Assembly (NCBI RefSeq): GCF_000166135.1
Contig: NC_014666.1
Span: forward strand, 8,060,001 to 8,124,000
From: Pseudofrankia inefficax
GTDB taxonomy: Bacteria; Actinomycetota; Actinomycetes; Frankiales; Frankiaceae
Reading direction: 5' to 3'
Length of the DNA: 64,000 bases
The notes below the pieces were generated by a model. The model was not told the origin of the DNA, did not search any database, and saw only the letters and a program-made list of their open reading frames with translations. The position numbers and the translations under genes are program-made. Shown here in pieces: positions 43,870-53,500 of the stretch (position 1 is the first letter of the stretch; each line of letters starts with the position of its first letter).

Positions 43870-44916
43870 CTAGGCCGCAAGCCGGAATGAGGTCCCGGAA
43901 CTGCTCGGGACCCAGGCCTCGGGGAGTGCCGTGGCCAGCGCCTGCTGGGCGCGCCAGCCGCTGCAGTGGCCGCTGGCGACGAGGTCGGGAGCCATGTCGG
44001 TCAGCGCGCTGACCGTCGGCGCGATGACCGGTTCGAAGGCGGTCCCGCTCAGGTGCAGGCCGCCAATCAGCGCATGCAGCCGGTCGACGCCGGTAAGCCG
44101 CAGTGCGTGTCGCGCGATGTTGACCACACCCGCGTGCCCACACCCGGTCAAGACCACGAGTCCTCTATCCCTGACCTGCACGACGAGGGCCTGATCGTCG
44201 AGAACGAGTGGGTCATGACGCCAGCCGGCGCCGTCCCAGGCCTGGTGCGCGCGGGGCATTCCCCGTTCGAAATCGGTCGTGCGGTCGATCTCGCCGGTGA
44301 TCAGTACGCTGCCGTCGACCAGCAGCGACGGAGACCGTCGCTCGATCACCTCGAAGCCCTCCGACTCCAGCGCGCGCCTGCTCAGCGTCGGTAGCGGTGA
44401 CGGGTCGAGGCCGGGGGGTGCCAGCCGGCGGCGGGTCCAGACCAGCGGGTGCACCGTCATCGGTAGGCCACGGACCCCCCGACGGCCCGCCAGGCCGGCA
44501 AGACCCCCCGCGTGATCGAAATGGCCATGGCTGAGCACGACGCCCTGCACGTCCCCGAGATCGATTCCGAGACGCTCGGCATTGCTCACCATGCCGTCCG
44601 GCGAAACACCGGTATCGAACAGCAGGGTGGTGACCGCGTCGCCGCGCCTGACCTGGACCAACGCGGAAAACCCGTGCTCGGCGCGCAGACCGACCGTCGT
44701 CAGGCCGTCCTCGAACTGGGGCGCCTCGACCAGGCCGGCCCCGATCGGCGCCCGCCTCACCCGGTCGTCGCTTGCCAGCAACGCGTCAAAGGTGTTGTCG
44801 ACGAGCGTCGTGACGACTACCTCGTCCACCGGAACCAACGACACCGGGTCGAACGCCACACCGGCGACCGGCCGGGGAAAGGCCGCCCGCAAACCCGAGG
44901 CATCGTCGTCACACAT
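43870..44916 (-). CDS. MBL-fold metallo-hydrolase
   Basis: A 348-residue metallo-beta-lactamase-fold protein. The metal motif is VVLSHGHFDHAGGLAGL near residue 130, with later ligand positions in TGCGHAGVVNIARH (His) and the ISALIGGLHLSG-like LHALIGGLHLSG near the end. This pattern resembles the 7,8-dihydropterin-6-methyl-4-(beta-D-ribofuranosyl)-aminobenzene-5'-phosphate synthase-like group often found in archaea and actinobacteria. The ATG at 44916 is chosen since residues upstream are Arg-rich. The substrate cannot be named; it is a single gene. Confidence 0.85.
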   Translation of the reverse strand: MCDDDASGLRAAFPRPVAGVAFDPVSLVPVDEVVVTTLVDNTFDALLASDDRVRRAPIGAGLVEAPQFEDGLTTVGLRAEHGFSALVQVRRGDAVTTLLFDTGVSPDGMVSNAERLGIDLGDVQGVVLSHGHFDHAGGLAGLAGRRGVRGLPMTVHPLVWTRRRLAPPGLDPSPLPTLSRRALESEGFEVIERRSPSLLVDGSVLITGEIDRTTDFERGMPRAHQAWDGAGWRHDPLVLDDQALVVQVRDRGLVVLTGCGHAGVVNIARHALRLTGVDRLHALIGGLHLSGTAFEPVIAPTVSALTDMAPDLVASGHCSGWRAQQALATALPEAWVPSSSGTSFRLAA

Positions 44917-44954
44917 ACTCCGGACCCTAGGTCGCCGGGCTTTGGCCCGCAGAT

Positions 44955-45050
44955 CTACCGCACCCACGCGGCGAGAACACCGTCGAAGTCGAGCCAACGG
45001 TCCGACCGAGCTCGGCGCCCGCCGCCGTCGATCTCCCACCACCCCGCCAT
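44955..45050 (-). other. Possible very short ORF
   Basis: A 31-codon minus-strand frame starting with ATG reads MAGWWEIDGGG, then RSDRWLDFDGVLAAWVR and stops. The Trp- and Asp-rich composition is more protein-like than random GC-rich sequence, and the frame stays open upstream for some 20 more codons. I do not know the family; a relic or a small real protein are both possible. The rest of 44917-45205 holds nothing I recognise. Confidence 0.2.
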
Positions 45051-45205
45051 CGACAGCGTGATCGTCGTTTCGGCCCTCCGGTGGCTGTCTCTCGGCTCGG
45101 ATCGCGACCACTGGAGGGCCGCAACAGCGATCTACCCCACCGAACCGGCCAGCGCGCCGTCGCCCTGAGCCACCGCGCCAGTCCGGCGGGCGGTGGCAAG
45201 GATGG

Positions 45206-46402
45206 TCAGCTCCCTACATAGGGCCAGCTGGTGGTCCGACCGGACGGACCGGCGGCGTAGACGAGCGTCCCCCGCGGCGGCGCCTCGATGGTCACGTAGC
45301 CGCTGACCTCCGCTCGGGCGGCGAGCACGCCGGTGTCGAGCGCCGGTTCCTGGCCTCCGGCGACGATGGGCTCGTAGCGGGCTCCGTTCGGCCCGACCAC
45401 GCTGAAATACAGCGGGTTGTAGACGAGACCGTCGCGCGCGGCGCGCACCGTGACCCGGAAGGTCAGGAACGACCCGCTGCTCGCCGTCACACCGGCGACC
45501 TGCGCGGCGGGGGCTGGGGTGTCGACCTCGATCGTGCCGGCCAGCTGGCCGTCCTGGCTGACGCCGACCGGCTGGCCGAACCGGGTGGCCTCCACGGCCG
45601 GAACGGCCGCGACCGGCTGACGGGCGACGGTCGGGGTCGCGCCGGCCAGGTCCCGATGCCGTGAGCCCGCTTTGTCGCCATGACCACCGATTGTGATCAC
45701 AACTCCGACGGCGGTCACCAGCAGCAGGACGACCACCGCGGCCACCAGCCCGATCTCGCGGCTCCGGTCCGGCCACCTCAGCCGCTGGATCGCCCCGGGC
45801 GACCGGCGGGGACGCGACCTGCGGTGGCCGGCCGCCGCGGGCGTGGCGGTGCCGCCGACGGCCACGGGAGTGTCGGCGGCCGGCAGGCCCTTCGAGATCT
45901 TCGGCGGCCTGCCAGCCTTCGGCGGCTTGGCGGCTTTCGGGACCCGGTGAGCCTTCGGCTGCTTCGGAGCCTTCGCCAGCCGGGGCGGCGCCGCGTACCT
46001 GGCCGGAACCACCGACCGGGGCGGAACCACCGAACTGGACGAGACCACCGAACTGGGCGGAACCACCGAACTGGGCGGCAGCACAGGCTTGGGCGGCACC
46101 ACACGCTCGGACGGGGCCACCGGAGACACCCCCGCCGCGGCCGGCGGCGCCTTTGTCACGGGCACCGCGGCCTCGAACGGAGCCCTGGTCACCGGCGACG
46201 ACTCGGCCGCGGCGGGCGCCTTCGTGCCTTTCGCCGCTTTGGCCTGTGCCTTGGCGGCTGCCGCGGCGGCGGCGCGCGCCCGGCGCGCGCACGCCTCGCA
46301 GGGGCAGCCGGCCGACGCGGGTCGCCGGGCGGCCGGCGTCGGGACCCGGAGCGGGCCGCTCGCCGCGGGATCGGGCCTGACGGGACCGGGCATGTGACTC
46401 AC
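45206..46402 (-). CDS. Membrane-anchored protein with Pro/Ala/Lys-rich N-terminus and extracellular DUF4352-like domain
   Basis: A 398-residue protein. Residues ~1-205 are low complexity: a CPCEACARRAR cysteine pair near 33, then Lys/Ala/Pro stretches and a tandem VVPPSS repeat. A single transmembrane helix lies at ~217-238 (IGLVAAVVVLLLVTAVGVV). The C-terminal ~130 residues are outside the cell and look like an immunoglobulin-like DUF4352 domain (FLTFRVTVRAARDGLVYNPL). DUF4352 proteins are lipoproteins or anchored factors of unknown role. The next gene to the left on the same strand starts further off; the sortase/DUF4397 pair lies upstream, so the three may form a surface-protein cluster. 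Confidence 0.7.
   Translation of the reverse strand: MSHMPGPVRPDPAASGPLRVPTPAARRPASAGCPCEACARRARAAAAAAAKAQAKAAKGTKAPAAAESSPVTRAPFEAAVPVTKAPPAAAGVSPVAPSERVVPPKPVLPPSSVVPPSSVVSSSSVVPPRSVVPARYAAPPRLAKAPKQPKAHRVPKAAKPPKAGRPPKISKGLPAADTPVAVGGTATPAAAGHRRSRPRRSPGAIQRLRWPDRSREIGLVAAVVVLLLVTAVGVVITIGGHGDKAGSRHRDLAGATPTVARQPVAAVPAVEATRFGQPVGVSQDGQLAGTIEVDTPAPAAQVAGVTASSGSFLTFRVTVRAARDGLVYNPLYFSVVGPNGARYEPIVAGGQEPALDTGVLAARAEVSGYVTIEAPPRGTLVYAAGPSGRTTSWPYVGS
46013..46081 (-). repeat. Imperfect 18-bp tandem repeats in the Pro/Ser/Val-rich segment
   Basis: Units of the form GGAACCACCGAACTGGGC are repeated about four times with small changes, coding for a V-V-P-P-S-S type repeat in the cytosolic low-complexity arm. 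Confidence 0.75.
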
Positions 46403-46460
46403 CCTTCAGTCGCGGCCGGCGGGAGGCGGGGGCAGGACAGCGGCCGGGCGCTCGCGCGGA

Positions 46461-47210
46461 TCAGATCGGTTCGGCGAGGACGATGAGGTTGTCCAGGTAG
46501 CTGTGGGTGGCGGTGTCGAATCCGCCGCCGCAGGTGATGAGCGCGAGCCGGTTCGCCCCGTCGGCCCGGAAGACGTCGGTGTCGGCCAGCGCCGCCTTGG
46601 CGACATGGCGGCGGGTCACGACTCGGTAGCGGTGGGCGCTGCCGGCGTCGTCCGTGACGGTGACGACGTCGCCGATCCTGATCAGATCGAGGCGGAAGAA
46701 GACGCCCTCCCGCCCGTCGTAGTCGACGTGGGCGGCGAGGACGACGGTGCCGCGGCCGGCGCCCGGCTCCGCTCCGGCGGCCCACCAGACGACGGTGGTG
46801 GCGTTGGCCGGCACCTCCAGCGCGCGGGTCTCCGGGTCGACGCCGGCTGGCACGACGGCGGCGTCGATGCCGGTCGTGGGCTCGCTCAGGCGGACCGGTG
46901 GGCGGATCGCGCCGGAGTCGAGGTCGGCGAGCCGACCGGGCCGGCTGGTCAGCAGGTCATCCGACGCCGCCCCCGCCGGGGCCACGCCTGGCCGGGTCGA
47001 GGCCGACGTGCCGGTCGCCTCTGCCGGGCCCTCGGCGGAGGCGACGAGCGTTCCGCTGTCGGGCGGTGGGGCCGTCGAGCGCCACCACAGCAGCCCGCCG
47101 CCGCCGAGGATGGCGGCGCCGAACGCGACACCGGCGATCGAGCGGCGCAGCAGCCTGCGGCGCCGGGTCCGGACCAGCCGGCTCCCGGGGTGCCGAAGCC
47201 AGTGGATCAC
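46461..47210 (-). CDS. Class F sortase
   Basis: A 249-residue sortase. An N-terminal Arg-rich part (RRRRLLRRS) precedes a membrane anchor SIAGVAFGAAILGGGGLLWW at about 30-50; the catalytic domain has VVLAAHVDYDGREG (His), the Cys in LITCGGGFD and a closing YLDNLIVLA. The arrangement is that of class F, found mainly in actinobacteria. GTG at 47210 is chosen because its GTGA overlaps the stop of the DUF4397 gene; an in-frame ATG at 47258 lies inside that gene. The partner gene encodes the probable substrate. Confidence 0.87.
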   Translation of the reverse strand: MIHWLRHPGSRLVRTRRRRLLRRSIAGVAFGAAILGGGGLLWWRSTAPPPDSGTLVASAEGPAEATGTSASTRPGVAPAGAASDDLLTSRPGRLADLDSGAIRPPVRLSEPTTGIDAAVVPAGVDPETRALEVPANATTVVWWAAGAEPGAGRGTVVLAAHVDYDGREGVFFRLDLIRIGDVVTVTDDAGSAHRYRVVTRRHVAKAALADTDVFRADGANRLALITCGGGFDTATHSYLDNLIVLAEPI

Positions 47211-48097
47211 GTCGTCCCGGGCTGGCCACGCCGGGCGAGCCAGACGCGCCGACGCCGCCATCCGACCAGGCCGGCCGCCGCCACGACGGCGACGCCGAGC
47301 AGCGCCGGGAGGACCGCCGGCGGCGTGGAGTGGTCCGCGACGAGCCCACTCGTTCCGGTGTTGACCCGGTCGGGCGTCGCGGTCGCGACCTGGTCTGCCA
47401 GCCAGGTGTAGGAGCCGGGGCGACCGATGAGGTACAGCACGCTGGCGGTGCTCGGGCGCACCGGGACGGTCTGCGCCTTGACCAGCGTCGTCGTGCCCGC
47501 CGTGTCGGTGACCGTCACCGTGTGTGAACCGGTCGTGGCGACCGTCGCCCGCTGGGAACTGTTGACCACCGACCCGGCTCCGGCCGCGCCGCCGAGAGGG
47601 GCGCCGTCGAGGCTGGCCCGGGCGTCGGCGACGTCGGCGACGTTGCGCACGATCACCCCGGCCGCGCCGGCCGCCAGGCCACTGGCCGCGTCGTCGTAGA
47701 CGTGCGCCATCGGCTGGCCGGCCGCGTCGAGGCCGACCGCCACCGACAGCCGCGAGCCCGCCGCGATCGCGAACGAGCCCGACACGGCCGGCGCGGACGT
47801 GGGCGCGGCGCCGGCCGGACGGACCGCGAACTGGTGGACTCCGGCGGGAAGGCTGAGCGGGTCGGTGATCCGTTCCGGCGCGAAGCTCTTGATGACCTCT
47901 TTGCCGTCGACGGTCACGTCGGCGACGACGCCGGGCAGGCCGTGGACCAGCGTCACCGTTCCGGTCGCTGTCGTGGTGGCGGCCGGAGCCGCGGCAGCCG
48001 GCGACGCCAGCGCCGGGACCCCCACCGCCGCGCCGACGGCGACCGCCAGCAGAGCCATGGTCCGCCAACGGCGCGGCGCGGTCAGTCCTCTAGTCAC
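47207..48097 (-). CDS. DUF4397 domain surface protein, probable sortase partner
   Basis: A 296-residue secreted protein. Signal peptide (basic then LLAVAVGAAVGVPALASPA), then one DUF4397 domain: VTLVHGLPGVVADVTVDGKE, followed by SLPAGVHQFAV, and a second similar part. The end has a sorting-like tail: hydrophobic PALLGVAVVAAAGLVGW and a basic RRRRVWLARR, but no LPxTG or LAxTG upstream; STPPAVLP is the nearest. GTG at 48097 is the chosen start. It overlaps the class F sortase by four bases, so the pair is co-translated. Confidence 0.8.
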   Translation of the reverse strand: MTRGLTAPRRWRTMALLAVAVGAAVGVPALASPAAAAPAATTTATGTVTLVHGLPGVVADVTVDGKEVIKSFAPERITDPLSLPAGVHQFAVRPAGAAPTSAPAVSGSFAIAAGSRLSVAVGLDAAGQPMAHVYDDAASGLAAGAAGVIVRNVADVADARASLDGAPLGGAAGAGSVVNSSQRATVATTGSHTVTVTDTAGTTTLVKAQTVPVRPSTASVLYLIGRPGSYTWLADQVATATPDRVNTGTSGLVADHSTPPAVLPALLGVAVVAAAGLVGWRRRRVWLARRGQPGTT

Positions 48098-48237
48098 GAT
48101 GCGACCCCCACTAGCCAAACGGTTCCAGGCGCTTTGGACCCCAGTGCCCATAAACGTCGGGACTTCGGACCCTAACCGCTCAAGCCGGCATATGCGCCTT
48201 TTCCGTCAGCTAAGAGCACTAAACGTGCCATTGAGCG

Positions 48238-48261
48238 CACCGTGACCGCCCGGTCACGGTG
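48238..48261. terminator. Perfect 10-bp inverted repeat with 4-base loop
   Basis: CACCGTGACC-GCCC-GGTCACGGTG forms a perfect hairpin ~90 bases past the stop of the AhpD-like gene and ~140 bases before the DUF4397 start. There is no T-run after it in either direction, which is common for terminators in high-GC bacteria. It could instead be a dimer operator. The rest of 48098-48348 holds no gene. Confidence 0.4.
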
Positions 48262-48348
48262 ATCGAGACTGTGGCCGAGCCAGGCGACACGGGGTCCACG
48301 GGTACCGCTGTGGGCGCGACACCCCGGCCGGGGCGTCAGGGCTGGGCG

Positions 48349-48852
48349 TCAGGGCTGGTAGGAGCCTGGCTCCCAGGCCTGGGTGGTGACGCCGAGGGTG
48401 TTCCAGGCGTTGATCGCCACGATCAGCGCGATCAGCGCCGCGACCTCGTCGGGGCTGAACTGCGCGGCCACCGCGTCGTAGGCCGCGGTCGGCACGTGGT
48501 CGACGGCCATCAGGGTGACCGCCTCGGTGAACGCGAGGGCGGCGCCCTCCCGCTCGGTGAAGAAGGGCGTCTCGGCCCAGACGGACAGCGCGTAGAGGCG
48601 CTGCTCGGTCTCACCGATCGCCCGGGCGTCCTTCGTGTGCATGTCGACGCAGTAGGCGCAGCCGTTGAGCTGCGAGGCCCGCACGCGGACCAGCTCACGC
48701 AGCCGCGGGTCGAGGCCGACCCGGTCCAGCTCCTTCGTCGCAGCGTGGTCGAGGTGCGAGACCGCACGGTAGAACGCGCCGGCGTGGCTCTCGAAGTCCA
48801 GGCGGACCGGGACCGAACGGGCGGGGGACGCGGGGGTCGGAGTCGTTGTCAT
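48349..48852 (-). CDS. Carboxymuconolactone decarboxylase family (AhpD-like) protein
   Basis: A 167-residue protein of the AhpD/CMD fold. The redox motif C-x-x-C plus His lies in GCAYCVDMHTKDARAIGE near residue 65; the flanking LRELVRVRASQLN is typical. The family includes alkylhydroperoxidases and small decarboxylases, and with the CxxC motif a peroxidase-type activity is more likely. It is divergent, by 47 bases, from a MocR-type regulator that likely controls it. Confidence 0.88.
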   Translation of the reverse strand: MTTTPTPASPARSVPVRLDFESHAGAFYRAVSHLDHAATKELDRVGLDPRLRELVRVRASQLNGCAYCVDMHTKDARAIGETEQRLYALSVWAETPFFTEREGAALAFTEAVTLMAVDHVPTAAYDAVAAQFSPDEVAALIALIVAINAWNTLGVTTQAWEPGSYQP

Positions 48853-48899
48853 GGCACCTACGCTAGGCCCGGATTAGCCCGCGAGTAAGGTCCATTTCT

Positions 48900-50345
48900 G
48901 TGCCAGAAATCTGGGCCACTTCGGGATTCGACCTGCATCTGGACCTGACCGGCCCACGGGTGCGGACGGCGCTGGAGGGCGCGCTGCGGGACGCCGTGCG
49001 GACCGGCCGCCTGGCCGCGGGGACGCGGCTGCCGTCGTCGCGCTCGCTGGCGCGGGATCTGGGGATAGCCCGCAACACGGTCGCCGAGGCCTACGGCCAG
49101 CTCGTCGGCGAGGGCTGGCTGGTCGCCCGGCAGGGCTCCGGCACCAGCGTCGCCGACCGCCCTGCCAAGCCCGGACCGGCCCGCGGACCGGGTCGCCGTG
49201 CCGGCGCTGAGACTGCGGTTGCTCCCGGTGACGCGCCACCCCGGTACAACCTGCGGGCCGGCTCGCCCGACCTCGCCTCGTTCCCGCGGGCCGGCTGGCT
49301 CGCGGCCTCCCGGCGGGCGCTGCTCGCCGCGCCGTCGGACGCCCTCGGCTACACCGACCCACGCGGGCGCCCGGAACTGCGCGCCGCGCTGGCCGAGTAC
49401 CTCGCCCGTGCCCGCGGTGTCCGAGTGACCCCCGACCGGATCGTCGTCTGCTCCGGGTTCACCCAGGCTCTGGGCCTGCTCTGCCAGGTGCTGCGGACCC
49501 GCGGGGCGACCACCATCGCCACCGAGGCCTTCGGCCTGACCGGCATCGCCGACACGGTGGCCAGCCAGGGACTGCGCCCGCTCTTCCTGCCCGTCGACCC
49601 GCAGGGCGCCCGGGTCGGCGGCGCCACCGGCGCCGACGCCGTGCTGCTGACCCCCGCGCACCAGTTCCCGCTCGGCCAGCCCCTCTCCCCCGCGCGGCGC
49701 ACCGAGGTGGTCCGCTGGGCCGCCGACACCGGCGGTCTGATCATCGAGGACGACTACGACGGCGAGTTCCGGTACGACCGCCAGCCGATCGGCGCCCTGC
49801 AGTCACTCGCTCCCGATCACGTCGTCTATGCCGGTACCGCGAGCAAGACCCTCGCGCCCGGACTGCGGCTGGCCTGGCTGGTCGCGCCAGCGCCGCTCGT
49901 CGCCGAACTCGCCGCGGCCAAGGCGGCGGCCGACCGGCAGTGCGGCGCGCTGGACCAGCTGACCCTGGCCGAGTTCCTCGCCTGCGGCGAGTACGACCGG
50001 CACGTCCGCCGCCGCCGGCTCGCCTACCGGCGCCGCCGTGACCGCCTCGTCGAGACGCTGCGCCGCGACGTCCCGCACCTGCGGGTCCGGGGGATCGCGG
50101 CCGGTCTGCACGCGGTGGTCGACCTGCCCGACGGCCAGACCGAGGGCGCGGCGGTGGCCCTGGCGGCGCGGCGCGGGCTCGCCGTCGAGGGCCTGGACGC
50201 CTACAACCTCGCGCGGCAGCCGCACCGGCCGGCGCTCGTCGTCGGCTACGCCACCCCGCCCGACCACGCCTTCACCGCCGCGCTCGCCCGGCTGTCCGCC
50301 CTGCTGGCCGAACCAGGCGAGTCCACCGCCGCCACCGCCCGCTGA
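48900..50345 (+). CDS. MocR/PdxR-type GntR regulator with aminotransferase domain
   Basis: A 481-residue fusion: an N-terminal winged helix (LEGALRDAVRTGRLAAGTRL, then LARDLGIARNTVAEAYGQLV) and a fold-type-I aminotransferase-like domain. PLP-binding features are visible: the Asp in IIEDDYDGEFRYDR, and the lysine in GTASKTLAPGLRLAWL; the end ATPPDHAFTAALARLSALLA is also typical. Such proteins bind PLP and act as regulators of B6, GABA or taurine genes. The GTG at 48900 is close to a TAAGGT -10-like box, so the mRNA may be leaderless. Divergent from the AhpD-like gene, its probable target. Confidence 0.9.
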   Translation: MPEIWATSGFDLHLDLTGPRVRTALEGALRDAVRTGRLAAGTRLPSSRSLARDLGIARNTVAEAYGQLVGEGWLVARQGSGTSVADRPAKPGPARGPGRRAGAETAVAPGDAPPRYNLRAGSPDLASFPRAGWLAASRRALLAAPSDALGYTDPRGRPELRAALAEYLARARGVRVTPDRIVVCSGFTQALGLLCQVLRTRGATTIATEAFGLTGIADTVASQGLRPLFLPVDPQGARVGGATGADAVLLTPAHQFPLGQPLSPARRTEVVRWAADTGGLIIEDDYDGEFRYDRQPIGALQSLAPDHVVYAGTASKTLAPGLRLAWLVAPAPLVAELAAAKAAADRQCGALDQLTLAEFLACGEYDRHVRRRRLAYRRRRDRLVETLRRDVPHLRVRGIAAGLHAVVDLPDGQTEGAAVALAARRGLAVEGLDAYNLARQPHRPALVVGYATPPDHAFTAALARLSALLAEPGESTAATAR

Positions 50346-50505
50346 CCCCGAACCTTCGTTGCTGACAGGCCGCACTGGCTTGACCTGGGGTTGTACTGGA
50401 GGCTGCCCGTCCGCAATCGCCCTGCTGCGTTCCGCTTGTTCGGGTTAGGCGCGGTTGATGCCTGATCCGGGTAGCGTGATGAGACAGGTCCCCAGGGAGT
50501 GCGCT

Positions 50506-53500
50506 ATGGATCTCATCGGCGGAGATCAGGGTGCTACGGGTGGCTCCGGACCGAACCCGCCGTGGCGGATCTTCATCAGCCACACCAGCGAGCTTGCCCG
50601 GCACCCTGCGCGCCTGCCGTTCGTCGTGGCCGCGAAAAGAGCCATTACGGACTCCGGTCATGTCGCGGTCGACATGTCCGGTTTCGAGCCCGAGGACAGC
50701 GATCCCGCCGAGATGTGTCGGCGCCGGGTCGGCGACTGCTCGATCTACCTCGGAATCATTGGATTCCGGTACGGCTCCCCCGTGCGCGGCCACGAGGCCG
50801 TCTCCTACACGGAGCTGGAGTTCGACACGGCGACCGCGCTCGGGCTGGAACGCCTGGTGTTCCTCCTCGACGAGAAACGCACCGTGGGAACGCACGAGTG
50901 GCTCGCCGACGTCAGCTACGGCGAACGCCAGCTGGCCTTCCGCACCCGGATCATGGATGACCTGGTCGCGACGTCGGTCGCGTCGCCCGAGGAACTCGAA
51001 GCAAAGATCATTCGCGCGCTCGTGGGCCTACAGGAGCGCCGGGCGCGGGCGGAACGCCGGGCGGCGGCCGCCGTCCTCGTCCACCCGCCCGCGCTGCCGT
51101 TGCGGTCACGGCGGCCCCTCGAGCACGTCGTGGAGCGGCCCGAGCTGACGGGGAGGCTGATCACGGCGCTCACCTCGGACGGCTCCGCGCCGGTCGCCGT
51201 CCGGGGCGGTGGCGGGTTCGGCAAGTCGACGCTGGCCACCGTCATCGCCGACCGGCCCGAGATCCTGGCCCGGTTTCCCGACGGGCACATCTGGATGGAC
51301 ATCGGCCCCGACCTGGCCGGCCCCCGGCTCGCCGCGAAGATCAACGAATGCGCGACCTGGCTCGGGGCGGTCGGGCCCGGGCCGGCGGACCCGCACCTGG
51401 CCGGCGTGCGGCTGGGCGACCTGCTCGGCGAGCGCCGGCTGCTGATCATCATCGACGACGTGTGGCGGGCGGAGCAGCTCCAGCCGTTCCGGGAGGGCGG
51501 GCGCAACTGCCGCCGGCTGGTCACCACCCGCGACCGGGCCGTCCTGCCGATGGACGCCGTGCTGGTCGACGTCGACGTCATGGCACCCGGCCAGGCGGTA
51601 CGCCTGCTCACCGAGGCGGTTCCCGGGCTGGACGACGACCGGGCCGGGCCGCTCGCCCAGCGCTGCGGCTACTGGCCGGTGCTGCTGCGGCTGGTCGCCG
51701 GCCACCTGCACGGCATGCTGCTCGACGGCCGCCCGCTGGACGGGGCGCTCACGGAGGTCACCGACGGTCTGGACGAGGAGGGCCTGGCGGCGTTCGACGA
51801 CAGCACCCGCCGCGAGCGGGCCGTCGCGGCGACCGTCGAGGCGAGCCTGCGGCTGCTCGGCGAGATGGACGCCTTCGGTGACGGGGCGCTCGAACGCTTC
51901 CAGGACCTGGCCGCGTTCCCGCGGGGCGCGACGATCCCGCGGGACCTGCTGGACGTGCTCTGGCGGCACACCGCCGGGTGGGGCCGGCTGCAGACCAGCC
52001 GGTTCTGCCTGCGGCTGACCGACCTGTCCCTGGTCCTCGCCGTGCCTGGGGAGGATGGCGGGCTGCGGCTGCACGACGTCATGCACGAGTACCTCCAGAT
52101 GCAGCTCGGCCCGCGGCTGCCCGAGGTCCACGTCCGGCTGCTCGCCGCGCGGGCCCGTGACCTGCCCGTCGAGGACGGGCAGCCGGCCTGGTCCCAGCTG
52201 CCGGAACAGGAGCGGTACCTGTGGGAGCACCTGGCCGTGCACCTGGCCGAGGCCGGCGAGCGCGCCAGGCTCGTCGCGCTGGTGCAGGACCTGCGCTGGG
52301 TGGCGGCCAAGATCCGCCTGGTCGGGCCCGCCAGCGTGGAGGCGGACATGGCGCTGCTCGGGGCGCATCCGGTCGCGCTCGCGCTGGCCCGGCTCGTGCG
52401 GCAGACGGCGAACCTGCGGGACACCGGCGATGCGCCGCAGGCCGTCGTCGCGACGCTCGCCGCCTACGCCGCCGGCATCGAGGTGCTCGCGCCGGCCGCG
52501 CGCCGCGCGCTGCGTCGGCTGCCGGGCCAGGCGCTGCGGCCGATGGTGCCGCCGCTGCCCGACCAGCCCGACCCGGCGCTGCTGCGGACCCTGACCGGGC
52601 CGATCGGCCACATCACCGGACTGGCGGTGGCCGACGACGAGTCCTGGCTCGCCGCCGGCGGTGGCGCGGACGCGGGCGACGGCGAGGGCACCGTGGTGAT
52701 CTGGCACCTGCCCACCGGGGGTGAACGGGTCCTGCGCGCCGGCCACAGCGGTCCCGTCTCGGCGCTCGCGGCCTCCCGGGACGGGTCCTGGCTGGCGTCG
52801 GCCGACCGGGACGGGACCGTGCGGATCTGGGACGTCGAGACCAGCCGGCTGCGGCACACGCTGACCGGTCACAGCGGCCGGGTCGCGATCCTGGTGGCGG
52901 CGCCGGACGGGTCCTGGCTCGCCTCGGGCGGGGCGGGCGACGGGACGGTCCGGATCTGGAACACGGCGGACGGCACGCTGCGCCACGTGCTGCCGAGCGC
53001 CGGCGCCTGGATCTCCGCGATGGCCGTCGGCCCGGACGGGCACTGGCTCGCCGTCGGTGCCGGCGACGGGTCGCTGCGGGTCTGGGATCCGGCGACCGGC
53101 GCCTGCTCGGCGTCGACGCAGGCACACGCCGGCTGGGTGTCGGAGCTGGCGGTCGAGCCGGGCGGGTCCTGGCTGGCGTCCGGCGGCGGTGACGGCACCG
53201 TGCGGCTATGGGCTCCCGCCGCGCTGCTCGCCGAGGGCTCCAGCCCGCCGGCCCCGCCCGCGCGGCCCAGTGGCGCCGGCGGTCCCGCCGGCCCGGCGAC
53301 CCTGGTCGCGGCCCCGGACGGCTCGTGGCTGGCCTCCGGCGGCGGTGACGGCCGTGTGCGGCTCTGGGATCCGGTCCACGGCGTCGAGCGCCGGGTCCTG
53401 AGCGGGCACGCCGGCGACGTCACCGCGCTCGTCGTCGCGCCCGACGGCTCGTGGCTGGCCTCGGCCGCCGGGGACGGGACGATCCAGGTCGCCGACCCGC

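Noticed and set aside
51106-53127. A 673-codon minus-strand frame opposite the NB-ARC/WD40 gene
   Set aside because: Antisense to clear Walker motifs; translation is low complexity.
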